A stretch of DNA of 11,746 nucleotides from Desulfobacterales bacterium (GCA_030613225.1 JAUWMJ010000041.1:1-11746); one strand, 5' to 3'. Shown: positions 1-6,715, counted from the stretch's first letter. The notes: generated from the letters alone by a model not told the origin. Made by a program: numbers and translations.

Positions 1-129
1 CTTGACAAGACGCCGAGACAAGCCAGGCTTCGTCATTTCCAATCTGAAAATTGGCGGCGCATTGGCAATTATGTGGCAAACCAGCCTTTTTTACGAGAAC
101 TTCGGGTCTTCAATTTTGTCCTTCTCCCT

Positions 130-165
130 AACCTTGAACCTTGAACCTCTGAACCGTGAACGGTT
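130..165. repeat. AACCTTGAACC-type short tandem repeat
   Basis: Degenerate tandem units of the form AACCTTG and AACCGTG fill this stretch. The same family, in either orientation, recurs at 2109-2155, 2781-2807, 7604-7650 and 7798-7816. All copies are intergenic. The unit reads GGTTCAA on the other strand. Repeats of this style are common in environmental Deltaproteobacteria-type genomes; the function is unknown. Confidence 0.75.
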
Positions 166-216
166 ACAAAATATCTTTTATATTCACCGCAGGGTCGCAA
201 AGGACGCAAAGAAACA

Positions 217-258
217 TTGTTTTTTAAATTGTCGTGAGAAGCGACAATCTAAAAACAA
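217..258. repeat. Inverted repeat / hairpin
   Basis: The perfect core is ATTGTCG (228-234) and CGACAAT (242-248) around a 7-nt loop. The arms extend outward through A/T-rich sequence (TTGTTTTT on one side, AAAAACAA on the other) to about 18 bp with a mismatch or two. It lies in gene-free DNA, so it could be a terminator for a gene to the left of the window or part of a repeat element. Confidence 0.5.
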
Positions 259-348
259 AGCCGCTGAGCATTTTCCAAAGCAACGTTTGAAAATTATGCT
301 TTTTCGGAGCATCGAATAACATATTGGGTTGTATCAGAATTGTTGAGC

Positions 349-450
349 GTTACGCGTTATGGGTTACGGGTTTCGCGTTACGGAGTACGGGTTATAAAAA
401 AGGATTATTTCCGATTAACAACTCGTAACACGCAACTCGTAACACGTAAC
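349..450. repeat. GTTACG(R)GTT repeat block folding into a large imperfect hairpin
   Basis: The left part (349-394) has several GTTAYGSGTT-like units in one orientation. The right part (417-450) has AACTCGTAACACG units in the other orientation. The two halves can pair as long imperfect arms around an A/T-rich loop near 395-415. It is intergenic and carries no reading frame of interest. Confidence 0.65.
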
Positions 451-486
451 ATCATCTTGCAACGTAGAAATAAAATGCTGGCTGAG

Positions 487-506
487 ATCGACAACAAATT
501 GTCGAT
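487..506 (-). terminator. Possible terminator hairpin of the universal stress gene
   Basis: The perfect 8-bp arms ATCGACAA and TTGTCGAT enclose the tetraloop CAAA. It starts 17 bp beyond the stop codon of the universal stress gene read on the minus strand. No clean U-tract follows on that strand, so intrinsic termination is only a possibility. Confidence 0.35.
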
Positions 507-523
507 ATGATATTGTTAAGCGC

Positions 524-994
524 CTAATTTACGACCAGCACCGATATGTCCTTAACCAGGTTAAACACTTTTTGTGAAATACTGCCGAGGAGAAAATCTT
601 TAATTCCGGCTTGCCCCCTTCTCCCCAGGACAATGGTGCTATAACCGGATTGCGCTTCTTTAACGATATCCCTTGCAACACCCTTTTTTTTGGTTTCTGC
701 TTTTATGGTTATGTTCTTCTCTTCAAACCCGGCAGCAATTAATTTTTTCCTAGCTTTTTGTAGTGCGCTATCAACCAGGCTCTTTTTTTTATCTTCAAGT
801 GTACAAAAGGAGCTTTGCTGAGATTTAAAGTATGGAGTCAATGCCGGGCTGTTCATATCGCACAGGGCCGCAGTGTCCTGGGCTATATTAATCAGTGTAA
901 TTTTTTTATCTGTGGTGAAATATTTTGCTATATATTCCACCGCCCGCATAGCGTTTTCAGAATCGTCAAATGCTACTAATAATTTATTATCCAT
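524..994 (-). CDS. Universal stress protein (UspA family)
   Basis: This 156-residue protein matches the usual length of single-domain cytoplasmic UspA proteins, which form nucleotide-binding dimers and accumulate under stress. The N-terminus (KLLVAFDDSENAMRAVEY) is the typical first strand and helix. The C-terminal half carries the ATP-binding signature G-2X-G-9X-G-S at residues 124-138 (GRRGQAGIKDFLLGS), so it probably belongs to the ATP-binding subgroup. The closing ISVLVVN strand is also typical. The start at 994 is preceded by a strong AGGAGG at good spacing. The gene ends the left-facing cluster and is followed by a hairpin at 487-506. About 165 bp separate it from the DUF2156 gene, so it may have its own promoter. 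Family assignment is firm; the specific stress role is not visible. Confidence 0.93.
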   Translation of the reverse strand: MDNKLLVAFDDSENAMRAVEYIAKYFTTDKKITLINIAQDTAALCDMNSPALTPYFKSQQSSFCTLEDKKKSLVDSALQKARKKLIAAGFEEKNITIKAETKKKGVARDIVKEAQSGYSTIVLGRRGQAGIKDFLLGSISQKVFNLVKDISVLVVN

Positions 995-1008
995 GAGTTA
1001 TATCCTCC

Positions 1009-1060
1009 TTTTTACGACGCCATCCGGCGCCTATTCAAAGACTTGTTACGAGTTCATCAA
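1009..1060. repeat. TTTTTACGA / TTACGAGTTCATCAA repeat motif
   Basis: TTTTTACGA (1009-1017) and the 15-mer TTACGAGTTCATCAA (1046-1060) lie in the leader of the universal stress gene. The 15-mer recurs exactly at 6466-6480, and TTTTTACGA recurs at 4364-4372 and 6463-6471, each time at the edge of a palindromic repeat. This suggests a shared mobile or spreading repeat family whose edge here adjoins the usp ribosome binding site. Confidence 0.55.
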
Positions 1061-1159
1061 ACTTATTAGACCTTTTTACTTATTGCACACTTTTTGTATC
1101 CAGCTCAATCTTTTTTTATTTCTCCATTCCTATCAGCGAATCTTTTAATAACAAAGGTA

Positions 1160-2041
1160 TCACAATACATTTACACGGTACTTTTTAAGAAAATCTGCCG
1201 GATGATAGGATAGTTTCGCCTTTCGCAGGCCTTCATCGCCCAGGTCCTGTTCGCGATTGACAATTTCATAGTTTTTACCTGAATTCTCAAGAAATAGCTG
1301 GTTAATTGCCTGATAAATTCCCTTAAAGTCCGTATTTCCTTTTTCAAAATGGATAAGAAGCATGTCTGCTGAAAAGCTTTCCGCGACTGTGTATGCTGCC
1401 ATTGTCTCATTTACTATGATTGCGCCGCCAAAAAGGCCGCCTATCTTTTCCCAGCTATTTAGAACCCTGGAAACCGCATTGTTTTCAGCCGCAAGTATGT
1501 CCGATGACTCGCAGTCTCGCCAGGTGCACCAGTCCTCCTGCATTGTCATCGCCTTATGGATCGTTTCCGTATCAAAAGGAATAAACTGAAAGTTGTAATT
1601 TTTTCTGAACTGATTAAGCAGGTTCTTTTTTTTATGGAAACGTTTACCCTTGAGTTCGATTAATTCCGAAATTGAGTAAATATAATCCCAATTGCCCCTT
1701 TCTTCTTCTATAGCAATGCGGTCTCCATAACTCTCTTTCCAGACTCGGACAAGTTTTTCCGGAATACGGATAAATAGGGTTTGTCTGCCTCTAAATTCAT
1801 CAAAACAGCTCTTCCAGTCGATTCCATCCCAAGACCCTATGGGAGCCCAGTATAGTATTTCCGGAATGGTCTGCCTTATCCAGACAAGATTATCTGTCCA
1901 TGCCCAGTCCAGTCCATACTCCTCTGCCCACCCCCATAGATTGACAAAGCTGTAGTCAGAAGCTTTCTGAGGGCATTTAGCAAAATATTTTGAGTATTCC
2001 GATTGCTGTTCCAGACTTATCTGTTTAAAGTTTAAAACCAT
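1160..2041 (-). CDS. DUF2156 domain protein (MprF C-terminal-like, GNAT-fold)
   Basis: This 293-residue soluble protein resembles the DUF2156 family, which is related to the C-terminal aminoacyl-phosphatidylglycerol synthase domain of MprF and has a tandem GNAT-like fold. Supporting features are the N-terminal pattern with SFVNLWGWAEEYGL (31-44), the central basic segment GKRFHKKKNLLNQFRKNY (132-149), a conserved feature of this family, and the C-terminal IVNREQDLGDEGLRKAKLSYHP region. There are no membrane segments, so it lacks the flippase part of true MprF. The substrate cannot be told from sequence. It has only a weak ribosome binding site (GAGATATGG) upstream of 2041, and a GGTTCA repeat separates it from the next upstream gene, so it is probably its own transcription unit. 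Confidence 0.82.
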   Translation of the reverse strand: MVLNFKQISLEQQSEYSKYFAKCPQKASDYSFVNLWGWAEEYGLDWAWTDNLVWIRQTIPEILYWAPIGSWDGIDWKSCFDEFRGRQTLFIRIPEKLVRVWKESYGDRIAIEEERGNWDYIYSISELIELKGKRFHKKKNLLNQFRKNYNFQFIPFDTETIHKAMTMQEDWCTWRDCESSDILAAENNAVSRVLNSWEKIGGLFGGAIIVNETMAAYTVAESFSADMLLIHFEKGNTDFKGIYQAINQLFLENSGKNYEIVNREQDLGDEGLRKAKLSYHPADFLKKYRVNVL

Positions 2042-2108
2042 ATTTTACCATATCTCAGAATAATCGATGTTCGCAAAGGTTTTTTTATCTTGAATTTATC
2101 GTAACTTA

Positions 2109-2155
2109 GGTTCAAGGGTTCACGGTTCACGGTTCAAAGTTCAAGGTTCAAGGTT
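2109..2155. repeat. GGTTCAAGG short tandem repeat
   Basis: Seven or so degenerate 7- to 8-nt units (GGTTCAA, GGTTCAC) run in tandem between the DUF2156 gene and the peroxiredoxin-like gene. The repeat is of the same family as at 130-165, read in the opposite orientation. Confidence 0.8.
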
Positions 2156-2209
2156 AGTGACTTAGTATATCGTAATAATCGGATGAATTTTGCAAAAACA
2201 GGTGTTATC

Positions 2210-2680
2210 CTATTTTTCCAACATGCCGATAACAATATCATTGGCAGGGATATCTTTCATGCTCTTTGAATAGTATGAGAATACGATTTTTCCTGCCCGG
2301 TCTATTACAAACAGCGCAGGCATGAGTCCGAGTTTGAAGAGTTTCCACTGCTGCTTATATAGATTGGCAACTTTATGTTCAGGGTCCGGAATGCCGTAAA
2401 ACAAAAGGTTGTTTTTTGAGAAATATATTGAAGTTTTTTCATCATCGTGTGGAGTTACAACTACAACTGAAGCATTTTTAGCAACAAATTTATTGTAATC
2501 CTGTTTCATCCGACCCAGATGTCTGCGCGCATATGGTCAGCTGAACCCGCGGATAAAAATAAGAACAACCGGTCCGACTTTTTGCAGTTTTTTTAGACTA
2601 ATACTACTGCCGTTATATGTATTAGCAGTAAAGTCGGGAGCCTCATCACCTCTTTCAAGCAATTTATTATTATTTGGCAT
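2210..2680 (-). CDS. Peroxiredoxin-like selenoprotein with in-frame UGA (Sec48)
   Basis: Reading through one UGA at 2539-2537 gives a 156-residue AhpC/TSA-type protein. Upstream of the UGA is GDEAPDFTANTYNGSSISL (11-29) then a strand ending VVLIFIRGFS. Downstream is PYARRHLGRMKQDY, then the thioredoxin-fold strands VVVVTPHDD and PALFVIDRAGKIVFSYYS. In relatives this site reads RGFxCPYCRxHL, so the UGA replaces the peroxidatic cysteine and most likely encodes selenocysteine. The second motif cysteine is alanine and the whole protein has no cysteine, so a 1-Sec mechanism with an external thiol is inferred. The start at 2680 (MPNNNK) has AAGGA 10 nt upstream; an ATG at 2704 lacks a ribosome site. 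Standard gene calling would report only 2210-2509. A genuine nonsense mutation is the alternative, but exact placement at the catalytic residue argues against it. Confidence 0.82.
2537..2539 (-). other. Recoded UGA (selenocysteine codon)
   Basis: This in-frame UGA lies between AGC (Ser47) and CCA (Pro49) of the peroxiredoxin-like gene, at the peroxidatic cysteine position. Downstream RNA can form CUGACC/GGUCGG pairing that includes the UGA, with an inner AUG/CAU stem, and a short CAGA/UCUG hairpin is an alternative. Neither is a textbook SECIS, so the structural support is weak and the protein alignment is the main evidence. Confidence 0.75.
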
Positions 2681-2780
2681 GGTAGAATAATCCTTAGAGT
2701 TCATTGTACTACACGCATAAATAAAGAAGACAACCCACAGAAGAGCAATATCTTAATTGAGCGAAAAACGCTAAGCACTT

Positions 2781-2807
2781 AACCTTGAACCGGGAACCCT
2801 GAACCTT
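2781..2807. repeat. AACCTTGAACC short repeat
   Basis: A short run of the same AACCTTG/AACCCTG family lies between the peroxiredoxin-like gene and the DUF3786 gene. The 248-bp gap here (2681-2928) otherwise holds no recognisable gene. Confidence 0.7.
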
Positions 2808-2928
2808 ATAACCCAGACCGGCCTGGTGTTCAATTATTTTGAGATTCCATGATATATCAAGGTCTCCGGTCATTTTTGTAAGGTGAATAACGAGGTCTGA
2901 TTTATATAAGTAATGCTTCATTTATTAA

Positions 2929-3759
2929 CTAAACCTCACAAAGAAGCTGTCTTAATCTTTCGCTTAAAAACATGATCGATTCGATATCAAGGTGGTCCAA
3001 AATACTCTCGTCAAACAGGAGTTTAACTTCAGCTTCGAAGTCATCATCTAAATCTTGATCCCAGAACATGAGCATGACCGGGATTCTGGGAAGGGGTCTG
3101 AATAAAAGTGCCAGGTCAGCAGATTGGATTTCATCGGTCATATCAAGCCCGCCAAGTTTTTTAGCCGCACCAAGCAATCCGCCGGGTTTTCCCTTAACCC
3201 TTTCGATAAGGGGTTTTTCAACATGCTCTATCATAGATTTTATCTTTGAGACAGTATTGGGAAACTCTACAAGGCCTTTCCATTTTCCGGTTGGGAGCTT
3301 GCTTCCTCCCTGGGACATGTGATTATAGATAAAAACCTGTTCCCATCGGGTAAGATCCGAACCGTCTTTTTTTGTGATGCTGTCTTTGGAAATAATGATG
3401 AAATCCGTAAAATATGGCAGTTCAAGAGAATAGCTTTCTCCTTTTTTAATCAACCTGCCGCCTATCCTGTCCGGCAGGTCTTCTATTTTCATAGATGCAG
3501 ACCGTTCCCTGGCCCATTTCAGCGCATCTTCAGCCATGTCTCTTTTGAGCCACTTGCCTGATGAATATTGTTCTTCAAGTTCGGATTTGCATTTTTCTAC
3601 AACATCCGCTGACAGGTGGGGGCAGTTTTCAATTGGATGCTTTTCAGACACCACCATGCCTGCAAAGGCAAGACAAGTAAGGAATCCACAGTCTTTGCAA
3701 TTAGTTTTAGGCAGTATATCCCTATAAAGATCAACAACGGATAATGGCATGGCTACCAT
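2929..3759 (-). CDS. DUF3786 protein with N-terminal 4Fe-4S motif
   Basis: This protein of about 276 residues begins with a cysteine motif C21-x2-C24-G-x3-C29-x16-C46 (NCKDCGFLTCLAFA ... ENCPHL). The arrangement matches the 4Fe-4S domain seen at the start of the corrinoid iron-sulfur protein large subunit. The rest fits DUF3786: a domain with YFTDFIIISKD, then WEQVFIYNHMSQGG, and a C-terminal part with RPLPRIPVMLMFWDQDLDDDFEAEVKLLFD. The family occurs in anaerobes and is suspected to act in electron transfer or one-carbon/corrinoid metabolism; the real function is unknown. The reading frame overlaps the stop of the upstream ferritin-like gene, so the two are almost certainly co-translated. 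An ATG at 3750 is an equally possible start: GGAG lies 11 nt before it but only 2 nt before the one at 3759. Confidence 0.85.
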   Translation of the reverse strand: MVAMPLSVVDLYRDILPKTNCKDCGFLTCLAFAGMVVSEKHPIENCPHLSADVVEKCKSELEEQYSSGKWLKRDMAEDALKWARERSASMKIEDLPDRIGGRLIKKGESYSLELPYFTDFIIISKDSITKKDGSDLTRWEQVFIYNHMSQGGSKLPTGKWKGLVEFPNTVSKIKSMIEHVEKPLIERVKGKPGGLLGAAKKLGGLDMTDEIQSADLALLFRPLPRIPVMLMFWDQDLDDDFEAEVKLLFDESILDHLDIESIMFLSERLRQLLCEV

Positions 3760-4208
3760 AGCTCCGTATAGCCGATATCCACGAAAGCCTTTTCCATTTT
3801 AAGCTTGTGCCCACGTTCCATGGCAGCAAGATCGAGAAACACCTCTTTTTGCCTGGGATCTAAGCAGGCCTCAGCTAAATCGGTATACTGCTTCATTGCC
3901 TCTTCCTCATTTTTCATAGCTAAAGCGATGGCATCTGCCGGCTTCATATCGGTTGAAAGCTTGGGTTTATCGACAGTTTCAGCTATTTTATAATCCGTGC
4001 TTTCATCAAAATATTGATTTATAATATCTTTGGACAAGATGCCTTTGAGAATTTTTTCATGTCCTTTCTCATCTTTGGCAAATTTTTCAAACATTTCTTT
4101 AAGATACGAATCATTAATCTTATTAGCTGCAGCCTCGTAAAATTCCTGGGCTTCTATTTCGCCGGCTATCGCAAATTTTATAATTTCTTTGTATTGGTCA
4201 AGATTCAT
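3753..4208 (-). CDS. Rubrerythrin-like ferritin-family diiron protein
   Basis: This 151-residue all-helical protein is of the rubrerythrin/ferritin-like superfamily without a rubredoxin domain. Two ExxH diiron motifs are visible: DEKGHE (E47, H50) and MERGHK (E131, H134). Further candidate ligands lie in AGEIEAQEFYEAAA (E17-E22) and KNEEEAMKQY (E101-E103), giving the expected four-helix bundle pattern. Such proteins reduce hydrogen peroxide in anaerobes, taking electrons from rubredoxin or NADH-linked donors. Without its own rubredoxin domain this one would need a partner. The start at 4208 has a perfect AAGGAGG ribosome site. It overlaps the DUF3786 gene downstream, forming a two-gene operon. 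The upstream side is bounded by a palindromic repeat (4255-4372). Confidence 0.88.
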   Translation of the reverse strand: MNLDQYKEIIKFAIAGEIEAQEFYEAAANKINDSYLKEMFEKFAKDEKGHEKILKGILSKDIINQYFDESTDYKIAETVDKPKLSTDMKPADAIALAMKNEEEAMKQYTDLAEACLDPRQKEVFLDLAAMERGHKLKMEKAFVDIGYTELW

Positions 4209-4254
4209 GTATTTCCTCCTTGAGACATTTACAAAACGTTCGATTTAGTCGGTT

Positions 4255-4372
4255 TCGTAAATAGCCAAATTTACCAAAGAGGCTACGGAGATTACAGAGA
4301 TCAATAGTTAATAAAATAAGATATTCTCTGTGATCTCTGTGAGCTCAGTGGTGAAAAAATGGCTTTTTACGA
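4255..4372. repeat. Palindromic CTCTGTGATCTCTGTG element, copy B
   Basis: The arms at about 4255-4300 (TCGTAAATAGCC ... ATTACAGAGA) and 4325-4372 (TCTCTGTGATCTCTGTG ... GGCTTTTTACGA) are imperfectly inverted around an A/T-rich loop. Reverse-complemented, its core matches 6371-6456 at roughly 75 of 86 positions, so the two are inverted copies of one element. Its right edge supplies the last codons and stop of the epimerase gene at 4367. Confidence 0.85.
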
Positions 4373-5272
4373 CACCATCAATATTTCACTTAAAGCACTG
4401 TTAATATCGGGATGCTGAAATTTAAAGCCATGTCTTGTAAGCTTGTCTGAAGAGAGCCTTTGACTGTTTAGAAGTGATGCCCCCAATTCACCCATAATAA
4501 GCCGAATCATAAATGCAGGTGCGGTCATAAAAGAGGGTCTGTTTAGCGCATTTCCGAGAGCTTTGGCAAAATCTATGTTTCTCACCGGCTCAGAAGCGCA
4601 GAAGTTCACCGGTCCTTTTATTTCCCGGTTTTCAAGAATAAAGAGAATTGCAGAAATGAGGTCATCCATATGAATCCAGGGGAACCAGTGTTTTCCGTTT
4701 CCCATGGGACCTCCCACAAAAAATTTAAATGCCGGAAGCATCTTTTTAATGGGTCCCCCGCTTTTTCCCAGAACCACACCAAAGCGCATTGTTACAACCC
4801 TGATTCCTTTTGCTTCTGCCTGATAAGCTTTCTTTTCCCAGTCAATGCATACCTTGGCCAGAAAATCATCACCTGGTCGCGCATCTTCCTTTAAAATTTC
4901 ATCACCCCTGTTGCCGTAATACCCTGCGGCAGAGGTGCTGCAAAGTGTTACTCCCTTGTCAGCCGGCATTGCTTCGACAAGATTTCGCGTAGTCAAAATA
5001 CGGCTATCGTAAATTTGAGTTTTGTAACTGTCAGTCCAGAGTCTTAAAATATTGATTCCTGCCAGATTTACAACCGCATCCACCTGGCCGAGAGCATTTT
5101 GCCAGACTCCCTTTTTAGTGGTGTCAGCAGAAATATATTGAAAATTTTCATTGCCGTCTAATTTATGGCCTGGGGATCTACCGACTGCAATAACACTGTG
5201 CCCTTCTCTCAACAGATAACGTGAAAGATCAGTGCCGACAAAGCCTGATCCGCCTGTAATGAATATATTCAT
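4367..5272 (-). CDS. TIGR01777-family NAD(P)-dependent epimerase (SDR39U1/YfcH type)
   Basis: This 301-residue extended short-chain dehydrogenase-like protein has the Rossmann motif GGSGFVG at residues 7-13, VVNLAGINI (67-75), the family-typical STSAAGYYG (112-120), the KVCIDWEKKA helix, and a C-terminal DUF1731-like tail with FMIRLIMGELGASLLNSQRLSSDKLTRHGFKFQHPD. The length equals the family norm. Members are found almost everywhere but the substrate is unsettled, so 'nucleoside-diphosphate sugar epimerase' labels should be treated with caution. The final Ser codon and stop (TCGTAA) lie inside palindromic element B, so the C-terminus may have been altered by repeat insertion. It follows the thioredoxin gene by 17 bp, probably in one operon with trx and tpx. 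Its ribosome site is weak. Confidence 0.9.
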   Translation of the reverse strand: MNIFITGGSGFVGTDLSRYLLREGHSVIAVGRSPGHKLDGNENFQYISADTTKKGVWQNALGQVDAVVNLAGINILRLWTDSYKTQIYDSRILTTRNLVEAMPADKGVTLCSTSAAGYYGNRGDEILKEDARPGDDFLAKVCIDWEKKAYQAEAKGIRVVTMRFGVVLGKSGGPIKKMLPAFKFFVGGPMGNGKHWFPWIHMDDLISAILFILENREIKGPVNFCASEPVRNIDFAKALGNALNRPSFMTAPAFMIRLIMGELGASLLNSQRLSSDKLTRHGFKFQHPDINSALSEILMVS

Positions 5273-5289
5273 GAGTTGTTTTATCCATT

Positions 5290-5739
5290 CTATATAAGTG
5301 AACGAAGATGATTTTCAATTTCAGTTTTGGGCAGAGCTCCAACAAGAGAATTCATCACTTTTCCATTTTTAAATAAAAGCATGGTGGGAATACTCATAAT
5401 ATTATACTTTGCCGAGGTAGCTGGATTTTCATCAACATTGAGCTTGGCGAATTTAACTTTACCTGCAAATTCTTTGGCCAATTGGTCAATTATCGGTCCA
5501 ATCGTACGGCACGGGCCACACCAGGGCGCCCAGCAATCGAGCAGCACAGGAACCGGAGAAGAAATAATCTCGTCGTTGAAGATTTTATCCGAAACAATCA
5601 CAGGGCTGTCAAAGGCCCGGCCTTCCGGCAGGCGTGAATGACAACGACCGCATACAGGCCGGTCATTTAGCCGGTTTTCAGGTATTCGATTTTTTGCACC
5701 GCAATTAGTGCACCTGATAATAATACTGTCGGTATTCAT
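5290..5739 (-). CDS. trxC: Thioredoxin with N-terminal zinc finger (TrxC/thioredoxin 2 type)
   Basis: This 149-residue protein starts with a zinc-finger module containing two CxxC pairs, C10-C13 and C30-C33 (CTNC ... CGRC), followed by a complete thioredoxin domain with the WCGPC active site at residues 73-77, the cis-proline segment SIPTMLLF and the FKNGKV strand. This layout and length match thioredoxin 2 (TrxC), a cytoplasmic reductant linked to oxidative stress. It lies 3 bp after tpx and 17 bp before the epimerase gene, in the same direction. Tpx is normally recycled by thioredoxin, so the pair makes functional sense. The start at 5739 has an AGGA about 7 nt upstream. Confidence 0.95.
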   Translation of the reverse strand: MNTDSIIIRCTNCGAKNRIPENRLNDRPVCGRCHSRLPEGRAFDSPVIVSDKIFNDEIISSPVPVLLDCWAPWCGPCRTIGPIIDQLAKEFAGKVKFAKLNVDENPATSAKYNIMSIPTMLLFKNGKVMNSLVGALPKTEIENHLRSLI

Positions 5740-5742
5740 GAG

Positions 5743-6351
5743 CTATCCTGCCCTTCCATCATCGCATGGTTCATCTATATCATCAACCCTTTCATGTTCT
5801 GCGGTAGAAGTTTGCACGCAGGCATTGAGAGCTTCACCGGTATCCGGTGTATTTTTAAGCATATTCAGAGCCTTGTCATAGTCAGGCTCTTCGGTTATTT
5901 CTCGTACCAGTTGAGTATAAATCACCTTTGAACTTTCGTCGATAACAACTATTGCTCTTGCGAAGAGTCCGGCAAGGGGGCCATCCACCATCCTCACTCC
6001 GTAGTTGCTGCCAAATTCTCTGTTACGCAATTCCGATGCTGTAATCACATTTTCCAGACCTTCGGCTTCACAGAATCGGGCATGAGCAAAAGGCAGATCC
6101 ATAGATGCACCAATTACAACCGCATTATCAAATTTACTTATTTCCTCATTAAACCTGGTCACTGAAATAGAGCATACCGGCGTATCTATGCTTGGAAAAA
6201 TATTTAAGATTACTTTCTTCCCTGATACATCTTTTAAAGATATGTCTGAAAGATCAGTTTTAGTGAGAAGGAAATCAGGTGCTTTATCCCCGACTTTTGG
6301 CAGCTCGCCTATGGTATGAACCGGGTCACCCTTAAAAGTTATTTGTGCCAT
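5743..6351 (-). CDS. tpx: Thiol peroxidase (Tpx, atypical 2-Cys peroxiredoxin)
   Basis: This peroxiredoxin reduces hydrogen and alkyl peroxides with electrons from thioredoxin. The peroxidatic cysteine is C60 in PSIDTPVCSISVTRFNEE, and the resolving cysteine is C94 in SMDLPFAHARFCEAEGL, matching the C61/C95 arrangement of E. coli Tpx. The chain is 202 residues, about 35 longer than the usual 165-170. The extra C-terminal tail after ALNMLK is acidic and has two more cysteines (C178, C196). The start at 6351 (MAQITFKG) is chosen because AAGGAGG lies just upstream and this is the usual Tpx N-terminus; an in-frame ATG at 6396 lies in a repeat. The thioredoxin gene follows within 3 bp. It is the first gene of the left-facing operon. 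Confidence 0.95.
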   Translation of the reverse strand: MAQITFKGDPVHTIGELPKVGDKAPDFLLTKTDLSDISLKDVSGKKVILNIFPSIDTPVCSISVTRFNEEISKFDNAVVIGASMDLPFAHARFCEAEGLENVITASELRNREFGSNYGVRMVDGPLAGLFARAIVVIDESSKVIYTQLVREITEEPDYDKALNMLKNTPDTGEALNACVQTSTAEHERVDDIDEPCDDGRAG

Positions 6352-6370
6352 TTTATCCTCCTTTTCTCTT

Positions 6371-6471
6371 TTCACCACTGAGCTCGCAGAGAACACAGAG
6401 AATATCTTGTTTTATTAATTAGTTATCTCTGTGATCTCCGTGTCCTCTGTGGTGAATTTGACTTTTTACGA
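6371..6471. repeat. Palindromic CTCTGTGATCTCTGTG element, copy C
   Basis: The 31-nt arms at 6371-6401 and 6426-6456 are inverted with about 25 of 31 positions pairing, around an A/T-rich loop. It is the inverted partner of element B at 4255-4372. It lies 20 bp upstream of the tpx start, so it sits in the leader or promoter zone of the tpx-trx-epimerase operon. Its right edge carries TTTTTACGA (6463-6471). Confidence 0.85.
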
Positions 6472-6715
6472 GTTCATCAAAAGAATTATTCAATAAACAT
6501 GCCAGAAAATAGGGAAGATTAGCAATTTATTAAAAATGATCCTGCTTATACCGCAATTCCTTATTTTGGAACATCTTTATGGAAAGCGGTATATACTCGA
6601 TTCTTGTTGGAGTGGAGAGGAAATCCCGATTTCCTGGCTTCATGAATAGCTATTATAGATGCTGGTACGATTATTGCTTTTTGGTAGTGTCAGATTATTT
6701 TTTTATTAACCTGGA

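Larger units (their letters stand above)
1..523. other. Gene-free repeat-rich intergenic region
   Basis: I see no convincing gene here. An open frame does run across 2-319, but it passes straight through a GGTTCA-type repeat and a hairpin, has no ribosome binding site and resembles no family I know. The stretch instead holds a GGTTCA/TGAACC repeat (130-165), a CGCAAAGGACGCAAAG-type repeat (about 188-212), a hairpin with arms at 217-234 and 242-258, a block of GTTACGGGTT-like repeats that inverts on itself (349-450), and a short perfect hairpin (487-506) just past the end of the universal stress gene. Confidence 0.7.

Noticed and set aside
2..319. Open frame of about 105 codons at the left end.
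   Set aside because: It crosses a GGTTCA-type repeat and a hairpin, lacks a ribosome site and resembles no known protein.
2210..2680. Considered calling the UGA-interrupted gene a pseudogene.
   Set aside because: Both sides of the UGA are in one frame with no other damage, and the UGA is at the catalytic cysteine column; selenocysteine explains this better.
2709..2921. Minus-strand frame of 70 codons starting 7 bp after the DUF3786 stop.
   Set aside because: Its second half is translated repeat sequence, the ribosome site is poorly spaced and no family is recognisable; a degraded small gene cannot be excluded.
6352..6396. Upstream in-frame ATG at 6396 for tpx.
   Set aside because: The added residues are encoded by palindromic element C and the ATG at 6351 has an AAGGAGG and the usual Tpx N-terminus.
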